Shown: one piece after another, positions 46,924-58,198 of the stretch
Layout: each line of letters opens with the position of its first letter
Numbering within the stretch: position 1 is the stretch's first letter
From: Lumbricus terrestris
Lineage: Eukaryota; Annelida; Clitellata; Crassiclitellata; Lumbricidae
DNA length: 64,000 nt
Direction: 5' to 3'
NCBI GenBank assembly: GCA_949752735.1
Contig: OX457053.1
Location: 11,667,257-11,731,256 of the forward strand
The notes under the pieces: model-generated
Databases searched by the model: none
What the model saw: only the letters and a program-made list of their open reading frames with translations
Told to the model about the DNA's origin: nothing
Made by a program: the position numbers and the translations under genes

Positions 46924-49608
46924 TTGCAGCCTGTGGAGCGAAATTCAGCGACAATGTGGAACACGGCAGAGATGGACGGGAACGCTGATGACCGCCCGAT
47001 GACTTCGACGCCAGCAGTGGGACGAAGGACGGACCTCTTGGTCGACTTTGAGGTCGAGTCCAGCCGCTTTCTGGAGAGAATCGACTTCGATGACCCGCCG
47101 AAGAAGGATCGCAAAAGACTGCTGATTTCCGAAACAGACGTCAGCGCTTTGGAGACAAAAGTCTTGGACAGCGTCAGTCGCTTGGTCAGCGAACGGAAGA
47201 TGACCATGAAACCAGCAAAATTCGATGGGACTGGGTCTCTCGAATCGTTCTTGGCACAATTCGACGTCTGCGCACGCCACAATAGATGGACGGCAATCGA
47301 CAAAGTCGACTTCCTCCGTGTTTCCTTGGAAAAGGCAGCAACGCAGCTGTTGTGGGACTTTGGAGCGCGAACGGAGGTGACGTACGAACAGCTGGTCGAG
47401 AGACTTCGTCAACGATACGGCGCGGAAGGTCAAGCTGAGACTTTTCGTGCGCAACTCTACTATCGTCGCCAGAGGGCGGATGAAAGTCTGGGAGATCTGC
47501 TGCACGACATCCGGAGACTTGTCGTTCTCGCCTATCCAGTGCCGTCGAACGAGACGACCGAGATCGTTGCTAAGGACGCCTTCCTTGAAGCTATCCGTGA
47601 CCGGGAGCTGTCTCTAAAGGTGAGAGAACGGGAACCGAAGACGATCGACGAGGCGTACCGAACAGCTCTACGCTTGTCGGCGTATCAACAGACTGCAGAC
47701 CTGGAGGATCGTCGCAGACCGGCGAATCGAATAAGAGGAACTCAGGAGGCCGACGCCGGAGGTCAGCTTCAGTCTCAGCTGGACAGTTTCTTCACTGCAC
47801 AGCGCAAGTGGCAGCAGGACATGGAAGAAAGAATCTGCCGACAGCTGGAGGGACTTCGAAGCTCGAACAGGACGAACTTCAACTCCGCACCGATGGCTCC
47901 GCCGACCATTCCGTCTCAAGGTAACGCATCAGGAAGTCTGGGACGTGGGTCGACCTGTTTCAAATGCGGGTCCCCAGGGCACTACGCACGCCAGTGCCGA
48001 CAGCGCCGACAGTTTCCAGACCGCCGGAACGACGACGCACGCGATTCGGGCCAGCCGACGACCGAGCAAGAGACCGTCACCAACCATACAACGAGAGACA
48101 GAGCAACTGGCGTGACGAACAACGCGATCTACATCCATGGAGTGATCAACGGACGGCAAAGAACGTTCCTCGTGGACACTGGTTCGGAGGTAAGCCTGGT
48201 TCCCTCGTCTGATGTTGATGGGTTGTTGCTCCAGCCTAGCACTCGCATTCTCTTGGCTGCTAACGGAACACAGATAAGGGTTTTGGGTCAGGTTGATGTC
48301 CCAATTAGGATTTCCAGAGGTTTTTCCATTGAGACAAATTTTCTCGTCTCTGACCAGATTGGGGAACCAATGCTGGGAATGGATTGGTTGAGGCAACACC
48401 GCTGTCGACTTGGTTTTGGTCAGGGTGCACTCTTTGTTGGAAGACGCCGCATTTCTTTGGTTAAGGGCAATGGTTCACTTTGGTGTCGCAGGGTTATTGT
48501 TGCTGAGGAGACAACTGTTCTTCCTCGTTCGCAGTGCGATATCCCTTGTAGGACGCAATATCGTGATTTGACGACCACAGCTGAAGCGTGGATGACTGAA
48601 TCTAAAGAGATTCGGCCGGGATTGCATGTAGCTAGAGTTGTGCTGAATGATGATGATGATAAAATGTGCATTCGTGTGGTGAATTTGAATGAACAGCCTG
48701 CGATGTTAACTACTGACTTGATGTTGGGCGATTTGCACCCCGTAAATGTTGAAGTAATGGAAGGCAGTGATAGACAGACGGGTCCGGAAGCACAGTTAGT
48801 GGAAAAATTGATGAAAGATGTCTCTGAGGATGTTTCGGCTGAGGTGAAAGAACGTCTGAAGAATTTGTTGGTCGAGTACGAAAGCATTTTCTCGACCACT
48901 GACCATGATTTGGGAAGGACCATGATTACTCAGCATAGGATTGATACTGGGGACTCCCATCCGGTGAGACAACCGTTGAGGAGGCAACCGCTTCCTTATC
49001 AGGCTACCATTGATGCGCAACTAGAACAAATGTTGGTAACTGGAGTTGTGGAACCAGACGGGAACGGGCAGACGTATTCGACCTACGCTGCGGAATTGCT
49101 GGAAAAGTTTGAAAAAGCGTATCGCGCTGCACGCCAAGGTCTCAGAAAGGGCGCTGAGCGACGCAAGCACAGCTACGACCTGCGTGTACGACCAGCGAAA
49201 TTTGAAGCCGGAGACTGGGTTTACTACTTCAGTCCACGGAAATTTGTGGGACGTAGTCCGAAGTTCCAGCGTAATTTCACTGGTCCGTGGATGATTGTGC
49301 GGGCGTGTGGTCCGGTCAACTATCTTCTCCAAAAGTCGCCGAAGGCTAAACCCTTCGTGGCGCACGTAGACAAGCTTCGCCACTGTTATGGAAGGACGAA
49401 GGGAGAATGGACTGAGGCGACCGAAAAAGTGACCGGAGGGTCGCCCCAAAAAGTGACCGGGAGCGCCACGGCTTCTACCAGTCGACGGCCACACCGCCGT
49501 GGGGACGGAACGCGCGAAACGGATGCGCACGACCAGGATTTGGACGGAGTGGCGACCTCTACAGGTCGACCACGACGCAACGCTGGCCGTCCTGTCCGCT
49601 TTCAGTGA
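46924..49608 (+). pseudogene. Gag-protease-Pol remnant of the LTR element (894 codons)
   Basis: The first third is a retrotransposon Gag (capsid-like region around residues 95-260). One CCHC zinc knuckle follows (CFKCGSPGHYARQC, codons near 47956-47997), then an aspartic protease with DTG at about 48172-48180. Pol begins with the segment that precedes the reverse transcriptase but breaks near 49060. The frame continues with an integrase C-terminal segment (FTGPWMIV, AHVDKLRHCY). The reverse transcriptase palm, RNase H and integrase core are missing. The join is in frame, so Gag and protease may still be made, but the element cannot copy itself alone. Confidence 0.88.
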
Positions 49609-49833
49609 ACGCGGCTGAAAGCAAATTAGAAATAATTATTGAGTCGTGCCTGACTCCGAGCTTATTTTTTTTGATTAGGCGTAATTGCCAGCTGTATAGT
49701 TAGCTATTCAATTGTTGTACTTATGCTATGTCGTTTTGAAAAAAAAAAGAAAAAAAAAGAACAGAAAGAAGGGGGGTGTGAACAAAACAGTTCACACCGT
49801 ACCCGAAATGAAAAAAAAAATAGAGAAATAAGC

Positions 49834-49867
<34 letters not shown>

Positions 49868-50245
49868 AAAACAGGCAGAGACATGAAAAACAGGCGAGAA
49901 AAAAATAATAAAAGGGGGTTGTGACCGAGATGGCACTTCGCACCCGCAAGAAAAGAGCCGAACAAAAAGGGGGATGTGCGCGAAAAGCACTTCGCACCCG
50001 ATTCAGCTTGGCTATTTATGATGTCTTTAATTACGGTACCGTGTGGCAGTTATTTCTGTGGCAAGCTGATGTACAGCATTTTGCTGATTGGAAAACGTGT
50101 TAGATTTTCTTTTGGTACAGATACTCTTGCATTTGCTGTATAGTTGGACAATTAATCGTGTTTTATAGGATATTTTACTCCGATTGTCGGGTAGATTTTC
50201 TGTTAGTGCTCCAAGGTGGGCCTTGGATTGCTTCTGGGGGAGGCG
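49609..50245 (+). other. 3' non-coding part of the LTR element, with poly(A)-rich tract
   Basis: After the stop codon lies A-rich DNA at about 49738-49905, including a pure A run of roughly 30. Two repeats of 'cacttcgcacccg' follow, then the purine-rich tract and the right LTR. Confidence 0.75.
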
Positions 50246-51505
50246 TGTTGTAAAAATAGGCCCCTGCAGTTTGTTTTAATTAATTGTCCGTGTCCCTGTC
50301 TGCCTGTGTATCGTTGAAACATGCCGTCTACTTAATTTATGCATAGGCGTGGCTAAGCGTCTACATGGCGTCTACTTAATTTATGCAAGGCGTGGCTAAG
50401 CGTCAACATGCCGTCTACTTAATTTATGCAAGGCGTGGCTAAGCGTCTACATGGCGTCTACTTAATTTATGCAAGGCGTGGCTAAGCGTCTACCTGGGCC
50501 TGACAGGCGACTACATAATATATGCAGGGCGTGGTCCGGCGTCTACATAATATATGCATGGGCGTGGCTTGGCGCATACGTATATATACGAGTGCGTGCG
50601 CAGGCACGGCAGTCATCGAGAGTCATCGAAGGAAACAGTCAGTCGAAGAAGGGCAGTCACCGAGAAGAAGTCATCGAGAGTCATCGACCGAGAAACAGTC
50701 AGAGAAGCAGTCGTCGAAATACAGTCGATCGAACGGAAGGATCAGCCGACGCGGTCGCCGTGAGATAGAAGGGAGCTGCGACAGCCGAGTGTTACAGGTT
50801 CGAGGCGCAGTGCAGCTACGAGTCGTACGGGAGAAAACGCTTCGAAGAGCGCTACGGTGAATCTACGACGTCTGCAATCCGACGCTGTCGACGACGAAAG
50901 GTTCGTAAGCCCTTTGCTGTCCGACGCTGGTGGCTGGGGTTCGATTCTTGACCCACAGTCGTTCTCTTCTACGATCCGACGCTGCTGACGACGGAGAGTC
51001 TGGTGATTCTCGCTGCGCAACGACGACGCCATTCGACTCCGGATCTGCCAACGTTTCCGACCGGGTGAGCGCAGTGGTTCAGTTTTATCGCTACGCAACG
51101 ACGACGTCGACTCTGGTTCGAAACCCGACCCGTTTCACCGACTTCGACGTGCGCTGGCGAAGCAGCGGTCCTCTACGCGACGACGATTCAGCATTCTGCG
51201 TTGGCAATTACTGCAGACAGTGGTATATTAGTTTTCAGACAGTGGCGCTACGCGAATTGCTCCGAACTTGCTCCGAACTTGCTCCGAACTTGCTCCGAAC
51301 TCTGGCGCTATAGAAGTTGGCTGAGGACAGCTTAACGAGGGTTTTCTTGAAGTCGAATAAAAGTGTTTCAAGCCTGACTGGCTAGTCGTCAATCCCCAGT
51401 TGACGCCGGACTACACGACGGACGGACATCGCCTTAACGACTAGGGTCTGGAGCTCGGTTCCTGGTGGTCTTTTGCCCAGCCCTAGTGGGTCGAGATTCT
51501 TTACA
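50246..51505 (+). repeat. Right LTR (1260 bp)
   Basis: It reads identically to the left LTR except for one extra C in 'gtaagccctttg' near 50908. Such similarity implies a young insertion. Confidence 0.93.
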
Positions 51506-51654
51506 ATATTTATGAAATAATTTCTTCTAAAGTCAATTAAAAGACTAAAAATTTTAGGTTTCTCTCGCGGCACACCTGAAATCTCACGCGGCACACTAGT
51601 GTGCCGCGGCACACAATATGTCATCATATGCGTTTGCGATACACTGGCCTAGAG

Positions 51655-52012
51655 GATATAACAAAGTCATTAAAAATTGCATGGCAAGACAAATCATTAA
51701 CAAACTGTAGATTAAAATCACCACCAAGAATGACCCTACATTCAGGGTTATCACTTAAGGCATTTTCAATAGAACCTACAAGGTTTAGCAATATGTCATC
51801 ATATGCATTGCTATGACCTGAATTAACAGGAAAATATACATTAATAAACAGGCAATTCTTAATTCTCACCACAATAAGTCTATCAGATTTTACAAGTACT
51901 TTCAAATTGCTTATTATTAAGACACCTTTTTTAATTTAAAAATAAATCGTGTAGTATATAAACATCAAAGCCCCTTATACTGTTAAGTTGCTCTGGTCCT
52001 TGCGAGGTCATG
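51655..52012 (-). mobile_element. LINE 5' portion: endonuclease domain fragment
   Basis: On the minus strand it encodes the apurinic endonuclease core (FINVYFPVN, VILGGDFN). The frame meets the LINE part ending at 44397 exactly when the hAT element and one duplication are taken out. Further upstream, at about 51915-52012, the frame is shifted and the 5' end fades, so the copy is 5'-truncated or decayed. Confidence 0.85.
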
Positions 52013-52170
52013 GATAAGTTGATTGCACTTTCCGGAAACCCCGTGTTGTTGAGGCCATAGATCTAGTTGACTTGCCTAGTCTGGAAGTCCCAAGCGGGGC
52101 TGGAGCAACGTTTTTGGTATAATTATGGACTATAATTAGGTGAAGGTATACCGTATACGTACGATTTAGG

Positions 52171-52316
52171 CAGTATGAGAATTGTGGAAAAATAACTGGG
52201 GGGGTTGGACCATTATCCACTTGCAATTGGGGTGTAAAAAACATACTTTAACATGGGGCTCTAAGAAAGACTGGGGGGGTCGAAACCCCCCAACCCCCCC
52301 GGCAATTCTCACCCTG
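52171..52316. mobile_element. 146-bp MITE, 'gtgagaattg' family, copy 3
   Basis: The ends 'cagtatgagaattg' and 'caattctcaccctg' are flanked by the perfect 8-bp duplication GATTTAGG at 52163-52170 and 52317-52324. Confidence 0.88.
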
Positions 52317-52324
52317 GATTTAGG

Positions 52325-54190
52325 GATAGAGGACCACTCCCGTAAGTGGCACAACTCGAGGTGTGAAGGGGAATTTTTTTAGACGCTCATGCAATTAAGA
52401 GCAGTGTTTAGTCCAGATAAACGTCACGGAGGGGGGAAGTTCCTTCAAGAATGGGAATTACCCCACCCCAAAAAATCGAGAGGCGTTGTCCACTGTATAT
52501 ACGTACCATCCCACTCTCGAGGAAAATTGTATACGCAACATCCCCGCGGCCCCGTCCCCAGAAAATTTTGACAACAGACACGTACCTGATTATAGGCCTA
52601 CGCATAAACGTGAACTTTTCCCGTCAGATGAAAAATTCAACTGCGGAGCGCGGAAGTTTACGGTTTGACCTCCCCGGATTTTGACCTGGCACCGGAACGA
52701 AAACGGCAGCTCTGGCTATTGCGGACTTGATTTGATATAGAGCCGGTGCATAAAAAGCTGGTCTCCCTGACGCGGCTCTTGTGGGCGATGAGGAATTCTC
52801 GAAGATTTACATTACATTACATTACTTTTAAAAATGCGGTCAAAGATATTGCTAGGGTACGTGTCGTCGATGTAGGCTACGTCTGACTCAGCGAATACCG
52901 TCCGCCCAAAACGGCTGTTTGTTCGCCGCCTCCCTCCAGGAAATATGATTCACCCCACCACATGCAGAGGCAAGAACACTGCTTAAGAAAAGGTCATCAT
53001 GGGTTGAGATTTCGGCAAGGTGAGTTTAAAATTATAACCGGCAGGGCTGTTTTTAAGGAATTTTGAGAACTGCACAACCCTATAGCTTCTTTTCTTTCCC
53101 ATCCTCCATGGTAAATTACCTCCAATCGGACGACACTGACCTTTTATAGCCTACTAATTTCAATTGCACGGAAGTGCTTTTACAACTTCACAAATCCTTT
53201 TAGAACTGCACATTTTGTGTACAACTGCACGTTAAAAAACCCTGCTAACTGGTACAAATAGAACTTTATAGAATAAGATAACTTAGAACGATCAGTATAG
53301 ACCTTGTTCGTATATCCTACTGACGGTTGGGGTGGCGGTGTAGGGTAGATAAGTCGAGGGGTTCAACGTTTTCGGTGCAAGAAGACCTTCGCTAGGTCCG
53401 ATGGAACGGTAAATGGTGGTCTAAGGCAGGGTTTAAGCTAGTGATTGGGAACTCGTGGGAACGGCGTTCTCACTGATCTGAAAATTCTTGGCTTGCGTTC
53501 CCACTGCTCATGCACCATGCATGGAACCCTGTAAATACGTCATGCGTTCCAATAAACTCTTCTTCAGCGTTCCCACTCTTCACTCATATCATTATGGCGT
53601 TCCCACCGCATTAAGCACTGCAGTGGTCTCAGGCCATTTTCTACGGACATATAATACTATTGTTACGACATCTCTTTGTTCTATATTGTATACTAGCTGG
53701 GGTACCCGGCGTTGCCCGGGAAATTTAAGATTCGACCCGCTCCCGGCCACAACCCCACCACATCCCACCCCACCCCACTCCAACCTACACCGGTATGCCA
53801 CCCGTGCAAATTTGGGTTTGTGACAAATTTCCCAACCACACCCCTTCCCAATCACCTTCCACCTAAAACCACACTCCGACCTCCACCAGTACCGCCACCG
53901 GTGAAATTATGGCTTTCTGGAAAATTCCCCCTCACCCCCACCCACTCACCCCCACCCACTCACCCCCACCCACACCTCTCCCACTCCAACCCTCTTCCCC
54001 ACCACACCACACCGACCTGAACCAGTACGTCACCCATGAAATTATGATTTTTTTGAAAATTCCCCTCACCTCACCCCTAACCCCATTTCATCCCCACCTC
54101 CCCCCACCCCCATCCCACCATCCCCACCCCACCACACAACGACCTCCACCAGTACCAGTACGCCATCCGTGAAATAAGGGTTTTCTGGAA
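52325..54190. other. Gene-free interval with C-rich low-complexity DNA
   Basis: No exon was recognised. A short motif 'gtacccggcgttgcccggg' at about 53701-53720 looks like a conserved repeat end that I cannot classify. From about 53750 to 54160 the DNA is CCACC/CACCC-rich with three diverged copies of a unit of about 130 bp that contains 'gtgaaatta'. Confidence 0.5.
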
Positions 54191-54191
54191 A

Positions 54192-55935
54192 ATGTTGTCC
54201 ATCGATTTTGACGGTTTGGAGGAAGAGAGCGATTGGAGGGTGTGGAGGAAGAGAGCGATTGGAGGGTGTGGAGGAAGAGAGCGATTGGAGTGTGTGGAGG
54301 AAGAGAGCGATTGGAGGGTGTGGAGGAAGAGATCGAATGGAGGGTGTGGAGGAAGAGAGAGATTGGAGGGTGTGGAGGTAGAGAGCGAATGGAGGGTGTG
54401 GAGGAAGAGAGAGATTGGAGGGTGTGGAGGAAGAGAGAGATTGGAGGGTGTGGAGGAGGAGAGAGATTGGAGGGTGTGGAGGAGGAGAGCGATTGGAGGG
54501 TGTGGAGGAAGAGAGCGATTGGAGGGTGTGGGAGAAGAGAGCGATTGGAGGGTGTGGAGGAAGAGAGCGATTGGAGGGTGTGGGGGAAAAGAGCGAATGG
54601 AGAGTGTGGAGGAAGAGAGCGAATGGAGGGTGTGGAGGTAGAGAGCAATTGGAGGGCGTGGAGGAAGAGAGCGAATGGAGGTTGTGGAGGAAGAGAGCGA
54701 TTGGAGGGTGTGGAAGTAGAGAGCGATTGGAGGGTGTGGAGGAAGAGAGAGAATGGAGGGGGTGGAGGAAGAGAGAGATTGGAGGGTGTGGAGGAGGAGA
54801 GAGATTGGAGGGTGTGGAGGAGGAGAGCGATTGGAGGGTGTGGAGGAAGAGAGCGATTGGAGGGTGTGGGAGAAGAGAGCGATTGGAGGGTGTGGAGGAA
54901 GAGAGCGATTGGAGGGTGTGGGGGAAAAGAGCGAATGGAGAGTGTGGAGGAAGAGAGCGAATGGAGGGTGTGGAGGTAGAGAGCAATTGGAGGGCGTGGA
55001 GGAAGAGAGCGAATGGAGGGTGTGGAGGAAGAGAGCGATTGGAGGGTGTGGAAGTAGAGAGCGATTGGAGGGTGTGGAGGAAGAGAGAGAATGGAGGGGG
55101 TGGAGGAAGATAGCGAATGGAGGGTGTGGAGGAAGAGAGCGATTGGAGGGTGTGGAGGAGGAGAGCGATTGGAGGGTGCGGAGAAAGAGAGCGATTGGAG
55201 GGTGTGGGGGAAGAGAGCGAATGGAGGGTGTGGAGGTAGAGAGCGATTGGAGGGCGTGGAGGAAGAGAGCGATTGGAGGTGTGGAGGAAGAGAGCGATTG
55301 GAGGGTGTGGAGGAAGAGAGCGATTGGAGGGTGTGGAGGAAGAGAGCGATTGGAGGGTGTGGAGGAAGAGAGCGATTGGAGGGTGTGGAGGAAGAGAGCG
55401 ATTGGAGGGTGTGGAGGAAGAGAGCGATTGGAGGGTGTGGAAGAAGAGATCGAATGGAGGGTGTGGAGGAGGAGAGCGATTGGAGGGTGTGGAGGAAGAG
55501 AGCGATTGGAGTGTGTGGAGGAAGAGAGCGATTAGAGGGTGTGGAGGAAGAGAGCGGTTTGGAGGGTGTGGAGGAAGAGATCGAATGGAGGGTGTGGAGG
55601 AAGAGAGCGATTGGAGTGTGTGGAGGAAGAGAGCGATTGGAGGGTGTGGAGGAAGAGAGCGATCGGAGGGTGTGGAGGAAGAGAGCGGTTTGGAGGGTGT
55701 GGAGGAAGAAAGCGAATGGAGGGTGTGGAGGAAGAGAGCGATTGGAGGGTGTGGAGGAAGAGAATGTATCGCTCTCTTCCTCCACACCCTCCAATCGCTC
55801 TCTTCCTCCACACCCTCCAAACCGCTCTCTTCCTCCACACCCTCCAATCGCTCTCTTCCTCCACACCCTCCATTCGCTCTCTTCCTCCACACCCTCCAAT
55901 CGCTCTCTTCCTCCACACCCTCCAATCTCTCTCTT
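54192..55935. repeat. 26-bp minisatellite, about 1.75 kb, with orientation switch
   Basis: The unit 'gattggagggtgtggaggaa' plus 'gagagc' repeats more than 55 times on the + strand. From about 55773 it repeats in reverse complement for about six units. A 338-bp block (13 units) near 54415 recurs near 54753, a higher-order duplication. The unit has no stop codon in any frame and 26 is not a multiple of 3, so very long reading frames arise on both strands by chance; none is a gene. Confidence 0.95.
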
Positions 55936-56204
55936 CATTTGCTTCGACCACCAAGCAGAGACTCAAATATTCCGATCCTAAACTCAACTTAACATCGTAC
56001 GAGAAACTTTCCGGCTGGACTCTTATGTCTTCATCGGAGTTCATTCGATTGTGACTCGTGTTGTTGTTTTTTTGGCTGCGTTATTACTCTCAGATGACTT
56101 TGTTTGCTGTATAGCGACTGTTAACATCATAGGCCGTGCGCTTTTGTGCAAGACGTGTCTTGTTAAAGCGCGTTAGAAATAATAAATTGTATTGTATTGT
56201 ATTG

Positions 56205-56275
56205 TATTCATCCACACCCTCCATTCGCTCTCTTCCTCCACACCCTCCGTTAGCTCTCTTTCTACACGTACACCC
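56205..56275 (-). repeat. Detached piece of the 26-bp minisatellite
   Basis: 'ccacaccctccattcgctct' in the reverse orientation follows a SINE-like (ATTGT)n tail, about 280 bp away from the main array. Confidence 0.8.
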
Positions 56276-56399
56276 TCGATCGCTGTTTTCTCTTTTTGAT
56301 CTGCCTTTTCTTTTCTTTTTTGGCTTAAACTGCTATCACAACCTGTTTTGCTTTAGCTTGCCCATGTTGCCTTTTCCCAAATCTGTTGTATTGCAGTAA

Positions 56400-56491
56400 A
56401 ATTTCTCAATTTTTTTCTCAGCTTCTTGCGGAACCTTTGTGCTCGCCCCGCGGAACCAACGGTTCCGCGGAACCCACTTTGGGAAACGCTG
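56400..56491. mobile_element. hAT-like terminus
   Basis: It ends 'cccactttgggaaacgctg', the complement of a classic hAT end (cagcgtttcccaaag), with 'ggttccgcgg' words before it. The partner end was not found with confidence. Confidence 0.5.
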
Positions 56492-56819
56492 CTATAGGTT
56501 AAGTCCGGAAGTTTGTTCAATTAAGTTGGCCCGTCTAGTGCAAATGCACGGTTTCCGGAGCTGAACGTGTGACTACAAAGCTGCATTGAGATGAAGATCG
56601 TATACACGGGGGAAGCGCATTTGATAACACACTTGTATGGAGAACGAGAGGTACCGAGATCGAGCCACCGTTGGTCGGACGTACTTTGTTGGCTGCTATT
56701 AGTGCCGTGTATTGCAGGCTGTTTGTAGTTAAGATTGATGTTAATTAAGATTGTTGCATAGTTTGTAATGTGCAGCGCAGTGCGTTTGCGGGCGCTTATT
56801 TAGAGACAAGTAAGTTTTT

Positions 56820-57220
56820 TCTTTATTACTCCACTTGCAAACGCACAATGGGACACAGAACATCATTATAATACATAGAAGTAATAATAGGTAATAAAAA
56901 TGTGCAAATTATAATCAAAAGTTAAATATAATATAATTACTAAACTATCATCGACAAACAAGCTAACTATATAACATTCTGGTGATAAATCCCTTTGCAA
57001 TCAACGAATCACAACGTGGTATTTCAAGATTGTGTGATCGGGGCCTAAGGGAGTAACCAGTTACACGTTCAGGTGGAAGAAGATAATGGAGGACATGCCC
57101 GGGGTCACAGAGGATAGAAGAAAAGAGGGATACATCTGCCTTAGAACATAACATGTCAAAAGTAGGGGTGTTAGAGGGTAAAAAACCCTGTGCGTCTGTC
57201 AGATGCAAATAAAGGCTACT
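56820..57220 (-). pseudogene. LINE 3' fragment
   Basis: The minus strand at 56963-57208 encodes LHYLLPPERVTGYSLRPRSH followed by a SFITRML-like ending (here GFITRML). This is the usual C-terminal end of CR1/jockey-like LINE proteins. The domains upstream are missing. Confidence 0.65.
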
Positions 57221-57445
57221 TACGTAGGCTACGTAGCCTACTTTAAAATAATAATTTTACAAAATAAATTATGCGCAAGTCTTCACTCGGACTTACTTAT
57301 TATTGTCTTGACGCGATTATTTCGTACTGTAAACCACGGCGCACAGATCCTACTTCAAGGAGAAGAGTAAAATTTTGAATGTGTTTACTTAAATGTTTAT
57401 AACATTAATTTAAGCTGAATTGGGATAAACATTCAAAGGTAAATT

Positions 57446-57694
57446 GGCGAAACTATAGTATCCGGGACCGATGTTTATAACATTGTCTTAGTGTAGTGTA
57501 GTATATAGAATCTAATGACGACACTAACCCTAAAACTAACCCTAACCGACCCTCATGACGCTTAACCTGACCCAAACCGACCCTCACGACGCATAACCTG
57601 ACCCTAACCGACCCTCACGACGCATAACCTGACCCTAACCGAATTGGAAATTTCCAACGTTATAAACATCGGTCCCGGTTACTATAGTTTCGCC
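57446..57694. mobile_element. 249-bp foldback element with internal 31-bp repeats
   Basis: The ends 'ggcgaaactatagta' and inverted 'ggcgaaactatagta' continue into matching 'gggaccgatgtttataac', flanked by the direct repeat GTAAATT. The centre is tandem 'cctaaccgaccctcacgacg'. A related fragment lies at 57735-57815. The CCCTAAC words are not a telomere array. Confidence 0.7.
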
Positions 57695-58198
57695 GTAAAT
57701 TTCTGTAATAATTTTTCACAAATGCCCATCGAGGCGTTCAGAATGACTGCACTAACCCTAAAACTAAGCCTAACCGACCCTCACGACGCCTAACCTGAAC
57801 CCTAACCGACCCTGACGCGAAAAAATAACGTCCCCCGATTGTACATGAACGCCCCCATCGATTTTGACTGTGAAACGTAAAATGCTTATATCAAGATTGT
57901 CCGAATGTGAGTTATCGTTCTCAGGTCAAGCTTGGGCAAGTCAAGTCAAACCCTGCGTCTGTTCTGGGAACTCTAATCACGTGCAGTGGATGGCAGGTAC
58001 TGCTGCTGGGTCTCCAGATTGGGCCTGTTTTACACTGATGCTCCAAGCCTTCTAGGATTAGGCGCACAGTATTTTTTATACCACCGAACGAATATAAATA
58101 CTATTTTTACACGCGAACAGTCATATATATTACATATATACGTATATATTCATTTGATATATATATATTCTATATACTTTATGCTCTTTTTGCTCAGG

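Larger units (their letters stand above)
45594..51505 (+). mobile_element. LTR retrotransposon (Ty3/Gypsy type), internally deleted, recently inserted
   Basis: Two LTRs (45594-46852 and 50246-51505) with TG...CA ends are flanked by the 4-bp duplication ATAT (45590-45593, 51506-51509). A purine-rich tract ('ctgggggaggcg') precedes the right LTR. A single open frame encodes Gag, protease and remnants of Pol. It sits inside the hAT element. Confidence 0.92.
44398..51646 (-). mobile_element. hAT transposon inserted in the LINE and itself split by an LTR element
   Basis: The ends 'cagtgtctcgcaaac' and inverted 'cagtgtatcgcaaac' are flanked by the perfect 8-bp duplication GCCTAGAG at 44390-44397 and 51647-51654. 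Sub-terminal 'gcggcacac' words are typical of this hAT group. After removal of the LTR retrotransposon and one 4-bp duplication the element is about 1.33 kb. It keeps only the C-terminal part of the transposase, so it is non-autonomous. Confidence 0.9.

Noticed and set aside
52166..52684. Several short overlapping open frames on both strands
   Set aside because: They overlap a MITE and G/C homopolymers. No motif or splice evidence.
54066..56054. Reading frames of up to about 620 codons on both strands across the GA-rich array
   Set aside because: They result from a 26-bp repeat without stop codons in any frame. The translations are pure repeat, with no splice signals or start context.
57515..57640. 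CCCTAAC words suggesting an interstitial telomere
   Set aside because: The repeat unit is 31 bp with other sequence between, and it lies inside a foldback element.
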